Source of the DNA: Pseudomonadota bacterium
GTDB lineage: Bacteria; Desulfobacterota; Binatia; Binatales; Binataceae
Length of the DNA stretch: 64,000 bases
Direction: 5' to 3'
Assembly (NCBI GenBank): GCA_021323675.1
Contig: JAJPKP010000017.1
Location: forward strand, 79,091-143,090
Shown here piece after piece: positions 61,282 to 64,000 of this stretch. Each line of letters starts with the position of its first letter. Within the stretch, counting starts at the first letter, position 1. The notes beneath the pieces were generated by a model that was given only the letters and a program-made list of their open reading frames with translations, had not been told where the DNA came from and made no database searches. The position numbers were made by a program, and so were the translations under genes.

Positions 61282-62160
61282 TCATGCGATTGCGAACTCC
61301 AGCAGATCGCGGGTCAGGCGATCGGCGTGCGTGAACATCAGGCCGTGAGGGGCGCCCTCGTACACTTCGAGGCGGCTATCGGGAATGAGTTCCGCGGTCC
61401 TGCGGCCGGTAAGCTCGAGCGGCGTCGAGGCGTCGCGATCGCCGTGGATGATTAGCGCGGGCAGCGCGATTTTCGGGAGCTCGGCCCGAAAATCCGTGTG
61501 GACCATCGCATAGTTGCAGTCCAGCAGCGCCTTCAGCGCCGTCTGCCGCATCAGGCTCAACACCCATTCTTTCATCGCGGGCGAAGTTTCGGGCACGAAG
61601 AACGGCGGGCTGTTGTCCGCGAGCCACTTCGGAAAGTCCCTGCGCCACTGAGCGCGTGCCTGCTCGATGAATTCCTCGGGAATCCCGCCGGGATTGTCGG
61701 GCGTCTTCAGGAAGAACGGCGTGGTGGGCGCGATCAGCACGATCCTGCTCACGCGGGAGGAGCCGTGGCGCGAGAGGTAGCGGACAATCTCGCAGGCGGC
61801 CATCGAATGCCCGATCAAGACGGCATCCTTGAGGTCGAGATGGTTCATCACCGCGGCAAGATCGCCGGCCAGAGTGTCGCAGTCGTAACCGCGCCCGGGC
61901 TGGCTTGAGCGACCGTGGCCGCGACGATCGTAGGCAATGCATCTGATACCGCGATCCACCATCGCCGCCGTCTGATACTGCCACATATCGGAATTGAGCC
62001 CCCAGCTTGCGATGAAGACCGCGGGCCTGCCGGTGCCCCAATCCTTGAAGAATAGGGCCGTGCCGTCGGCGGTTTGGACCAGGGGCATTGCGCTGAGAGC
62101 CGGAGCGCCCGTCGAGGCCGATCGCGCCGCGGCCGGCGCCGATGCGTTTGGCTGAGTCAT
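61282..62160 (-). CDS. alpha/beta hydrolase, haloperoxidase-like
   Basis: A 292-residue alpha/beta hydrolase: TADGTALFFKDWGTGRPAVFIASWGLNSDMWQYQTAAMVDRGIRCIAYDRRGHGRSSQPGRGYDCDTLAGDLAAVMNHLDLKDAVLIGHSMAACEIVRYL with nucleophile Ser in GHSMA, acid Asp in HGDRDASTPL, and catalytic His in GAPHGLMFTH. This pattern fits cofactor-free chloroperoxidases/esterases. The first 30 residues are a loose Ala-rich leader without clear signal features. Substrate unknown. Confidence 0.88.
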   Translation of the reverse strand: MTQPNASAPAAARSASTGAPALSAMPLVQTADGTALFFKDWGTGRPAVFIASWGLNSDMWQYQTAAMVDRGIRCIAYDRRGHGRSSQPGRGYDCDTLAGDLAAVMNHLDLKDAVLIGHSMAACEIVRYLSRHGSSRVSRIVLIAPTTPFFLKTPDNPGGIPEEFIEQARAQWRRDFPKWLADNSPPFFVPETSPAMKEWVLSLMRQTALKALLDCNYAMVHTDFRAELPKIALPALIIHGDRDASTPLELTGRRTAELIPDSRLEVYEGAPHGLMFTHADRLTRDLLEFAIA

Positions 62161-62258
62161 CGTGAAATCCTCCGCTTATGGAAACGTGATGCGGAGGGAG
62201 TAGCGCGATGGGTAAGGCTCGTCGATTACGCGCGAAGTAAGCGGCCGCGCGGAAGACG

Positions 62259-62292
62259 AGAGAGCCCGCAGGTCGGATCCTGCAGGCTCTCT
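62259..62292. terminator. interrupted hairpin between the DUF1329 and hydrolase genes
   Basis: AGAGAGCC (62259-62266) with GGCTCTCT (62285-62292), and GCAGG (62268-62272) with CCTGC (62279-62283), form a stem with one mismatched pair. It lies in the 210-bp gap after the DUF1329 stop. No U-tract on either side. Confidence 0.4.
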
Positions 62293-62370
62293 GTGTTGGG
62301 GTAAAGGGAACCGGCGCGGCCGGCCGCTACTGCCGCGCCGATTCGTTACAACGCCACCGGCGCTCGCGCG

Positions 62371-63678
62371 TCAGCGAATTGCCGAACGCACCAGCGCGTC
62401 GGTGGTAAAGAAACTCTTGTCAACCGCGCCCATGTTGATGTACCAGCATTCGCGCTCGGGCGTTTCCATGCCTGGCAGGTAGCACATCGTCGCCTGCCCC
62501 GACTGAACGTCGGTCGACACCGCGCCGACCACGAAGAGCCGCTTGAACGGATAGATTGCGACGCGCGCATCGGGTACCGGGCGGTCGCGATACGCGACCC
62601 AGTAGATGTGGCTGCGGAACAGCCGTCCGCGCCGGTCATAGGTATCGATGTACGGATTGAACCAGACTTCCGAGTCCTCGTAGAGGACGGTTCGGGAGTC
62701 GATCGCGTTGATCTTGCCGGGCCGAGGCAGCGCCTCGACGATATACATATGGCGCATCTCCCAATCTTCGGGGCATGCGCTTGCACCGCCATCGGTCGGG
62801 CAGCGGACCTCGGGCGAATGCGCGGCGTGGACGGTGGCGAGCATGTTCTTCTCGCCGAGCAGCTTGTAGTCATATTCTTCGGTTTTCGCGTTGAAGCCCG
62901 AATAGTGATCGGGATCCCACGAGAACGCGGCGGTTCCCGAGGTCGAGGCCGAGCTCAGGATCGATTCGTCGACGCGGCGCACGCGGCGCGAGCCGGAGCC
63001 GATGCTCCAGGTGTCGTCGCCACGCTCGGGACCCGCGTAACGCCATCGGATGAAGCCGACTCCACGAATCTCCATCGGCGCCAGGACCGGGTAGAGACCG
63101 AAGATCCATAGACGGTTGGTGGTCTTGAAATCGGGATCGATCGGCAGCGGTTCCACTTCGGTGCGGCCGACGAGGTCGTAACCCATGTAGTGGCCGAGCT
63201 GGAAGTATTCGATCTGCTTGGTCTGCGCTCCCTGCGCCTGGTACTCGGTATCGCAGTCATAAAAGCGCAGGTCGTAATCGTCGGAGTAGAAAGGTTTGTA
63301 AACCAGGTTCCAGACGATCTTGGTGCCGGCGTACGGGTCGTTCGGATCGATCAAGGGGAAAGGCTGTCCGGCGACATAGCCCTCGATGCTGCGATGGTCC
63401 TGAGTGAGCCGAACCTGGCCGGAATATTTTTCGGTGGCGTCTTTGTAGGGCGGAGGCCAGTCAACCCGTTCCGTGGGGATGATCTTCATCGTCATCCCGT
63501 GCTCGACCTTGTAATAGACCCCAGGAGAGACGAGGTCCTTAACCTTGGTTGCATTCTCCGGGTTGATGAAATCACCCGGTTTGACCTGCGCGTAGCCTGG
63601 TGAGGCGGTAAACAGAAGTGCCGCCAGGCCAGCTACGAGCGCGGTCGGTAGCCACATTCTCGCAGTCTGTTTAACCAT
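62371..63678 (-). CDS. DUF1329 family exported protein
   Basis: A 435-residue protein with a signal peptide (MVKQTARMWLPTALVAGLAALLFTASPGYAQ) and a DUF1329 body: YKVEHGMTMKIIPTERVDWPPPYKDATEKYSGQVRLTQDHRSIEGYVAGQPFPLIDPNDPYAGTKIVWNL, later AFSWDPDHYSGFNAKTEEYDYKLLGEKNMLATVHAAHS and RHMYIVEALPRPG. The family is periplasmic or outer-membrane, related to lipoprotein-sorting folds, and often sits near hydrocarbon or lipid catabolism genes. ATG 63678 after AGGAG. A paralogue begins at the right edge. Confidence 0.88.
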   Translation of the reverse strand: MVKQTARMWLPTALVAGLAALLFTASPGYAQVKPGDFINPENATKVKDLVSPGVYYKVEHGMTMKIIPTERVDWPPPYKDATEKYSGQVRLTQDHRSIEGYVAGQPFPLIDPNDPYAGTKIVWNLVYKPFYSDDYDLRFYDCDTEYQAQGAQTKQIEYFQLGHYMGYDLVGRTEVEPLPIDPDFKTTNRLWIFGLYPVLAPMEIRGVGFIRWRYAGPERGDDTWSIGSGSRRVRRVDESILSSASTSGTAAFSWDPDHYSGFNAKTEEYDYKLLGEKNMLATVHAAHSPEVRCPTDGGASACPEDWEMRHMYIVEALPRPGKINAIDSRTVLYEDSEVWFNPYIDTYDRRGRLFRSHIYWVAYRDRPVPDARVAIYPFKRLFVVGAVSTDVQSGQATMCYLPGMETPERECWYINMGAVDKSFFTTDALVRSAIR

Positions 63679-63702
63679 GACCAGTCTCCTATCAACCCTT
63701 TC

Positions 63703-63717
63703 GCGGATTTAATCCGC
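63703..63717. promoter_or_regulatory. 15-bp palindrome in the DUF1329 leader
   Basis: GCGGATT (63703-63709) and AATCCGC (63711-63717) are perfect arms around one T, 25-39 bp upstream of the DUF1329 ATG. Spacing suits an operator or a 5' hairpin. Nothing else stands out in the 277-bp gap (63679-63955) beyond the terminator below. Confidence 0.35.
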
Positions 63718-63893
63718 TAGTTTGGTTCCCACGCGGACATTAGGCCAATTTCCTCGCGAAGATCAAGAAGCCTAATACTGGACCTGTCGTTTTCTTATAG
63801 TTCTATTATTCTCTCTCTCGCTGACTCCCTCGTTTTCTAATGTTCAACACGATGCTTGGAATCGGGGTTCGAGATGTTTTTAGTGGCAGAGAT

Positions 63894-63928
63894 AAAAAAA
63901 CGGGCGCAGCCCCGAAGGGCCACGCCCG
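63894..63928 (-). terminator. rho-independent terminator of the second DUF1329 gene
   Basis: On the minus strand CGGGCG...CGCCCG (63923-63928 with 63901-63906) forms a GC-rich stem with further pairing inside, followed by seven U (A at 63894-63900). Placed 28 bp after the stop of the partial gene. Confidence 0.8.
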
Positions 63929-63955
63929 CTTGATTTGTGGCTTGCAGGCCGGAGC

Positions 63956-64000
63956 TTAGAAGCTCGCCGCCCGCACCATCGCGTCGGTCGTGAAGAAGCT
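63956..64000 (-). CDS. second DUF1329 protein, C-terminal end only
   Basis: The last 14 codons read SFFTTDAMVRAASF then TAA. The neighbouring DUF1329 gene ends SFFTTDALVRSAIR, so this is the C-terminus of a paralogue running in from beyond the right edge. Too short for other statements. The two lie in tandem, separated by the terminator at 63894. Confidence 0.75.
   Translation of the reverse strand, partial: SFFTTDAMVRAASF

Noticed and set aside
1..64000. tRNA, rRNA, insertion sequences, prophage or defence genes
   Set aside because: No transposase, integrase, phage structural, restriction or CRISPR-associated protein and no tRNA-like cloverleaf was noticed in the gaps; a covariance-model scan was not possible here.

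Overview
This is high-G+C bacterial chromosome, densely packed with ordinary housekeeping and accessory metabolic genes. I see no rRNA, tRNA, insertion sequence, prophage or CRISPR array. Several gene types occur together: CaiB/BaiF CoA-transferases, MaoC hydratases, luciferase-like flavin oxidoreductases, DUF1329 exported proteins, a metallophosphoesterase-cupredoxin-ECF sigma operon and a Gly-Gly-linked MoaD-MoaE fusion. This mix suggests an uncultured Desulfobacterota/Binatota-type lineage, perhaps Candidatus Binatota. That placement is an inference from gene content and was not tested by phylogeny.

Layout. 0-7 kb: the start of ilvE running off the left edge, pcnB, a flavin oxidoreductase, two secreted proteins (a beta-helix protein and a three-repeat protein with a Thr/Pro linker and an Asp/His tail), a cold-shock protein, a small HIT-like protein, a tiny exported protein with a helix-turn-helix-like core, and a crotonase. 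7.4-12.1 kb: a sugar-phosphate cluster (zwf, fbp, glk, fbaB). 12.3-15.9 kb: a lipoprotein/FHA pair and a fatty-acid desaturase divergent from a PaaX-type regulator. 16-20.2 kb: an MFS transporter, then a Tat-exported metallophosphoesterase, a CuA-like cupredoxin, an ECF sigma factor and its anti-sigma factor. 20.2-32.7 kb: an MFS/CDP-alcohol phosphatidyltransferase pair, an alpha-mannosidase with a MaoC protein, biotin carboxylase with a biotinyl carrier, a MerA-like/TVP38 pair, and moaB with a moaD-moaE fusion. 32.7-44.9 kb: CoA-transferases, flavin oxidoreductase, VOC protein, nagA, a double-hotdog MaoC protein, an unusual substrate-binding protein, an alkylsulfatase-like enzyme and a HAD hydrolase. 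45-51.4 kb: ribE, an Rrf2 regulator, an N-acetylglutamate-synthase-like protein, asnB, a GT39 glycosyltransferase and tag.

51.4-61.2 kb is a classic origin-proximal block, split into two divergent arms. The leftward arm is mnmE-mnmG-rsmG-parA-parB and carries two perfect parS sites. The rightward arm is rpmH-rnpA-yidD-yidC-jag. dnaA is not in the window and I saw no DnaA-box cluster in the 364-bp gap between the arms. The right end holds an alpha/beta hydrolase and two DUF1329 genes, the second cut by the window edge.

The observations most worth following are these. One parS lies over the probable parA transcription start, and the other contains the rsmG start codon. The rnpA frame stays open through all of rpmH, as in the Thermus overlap. 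In a translationally coupled CoA-transferase pair only the second subunit keeps the catalytic Asp. The metallophosphoesterase-cupredoxin-sigma-anti-sigma operon looks like a copper or redox sensing unit. Nothing here is clearly a wholly new defence or mobile system.
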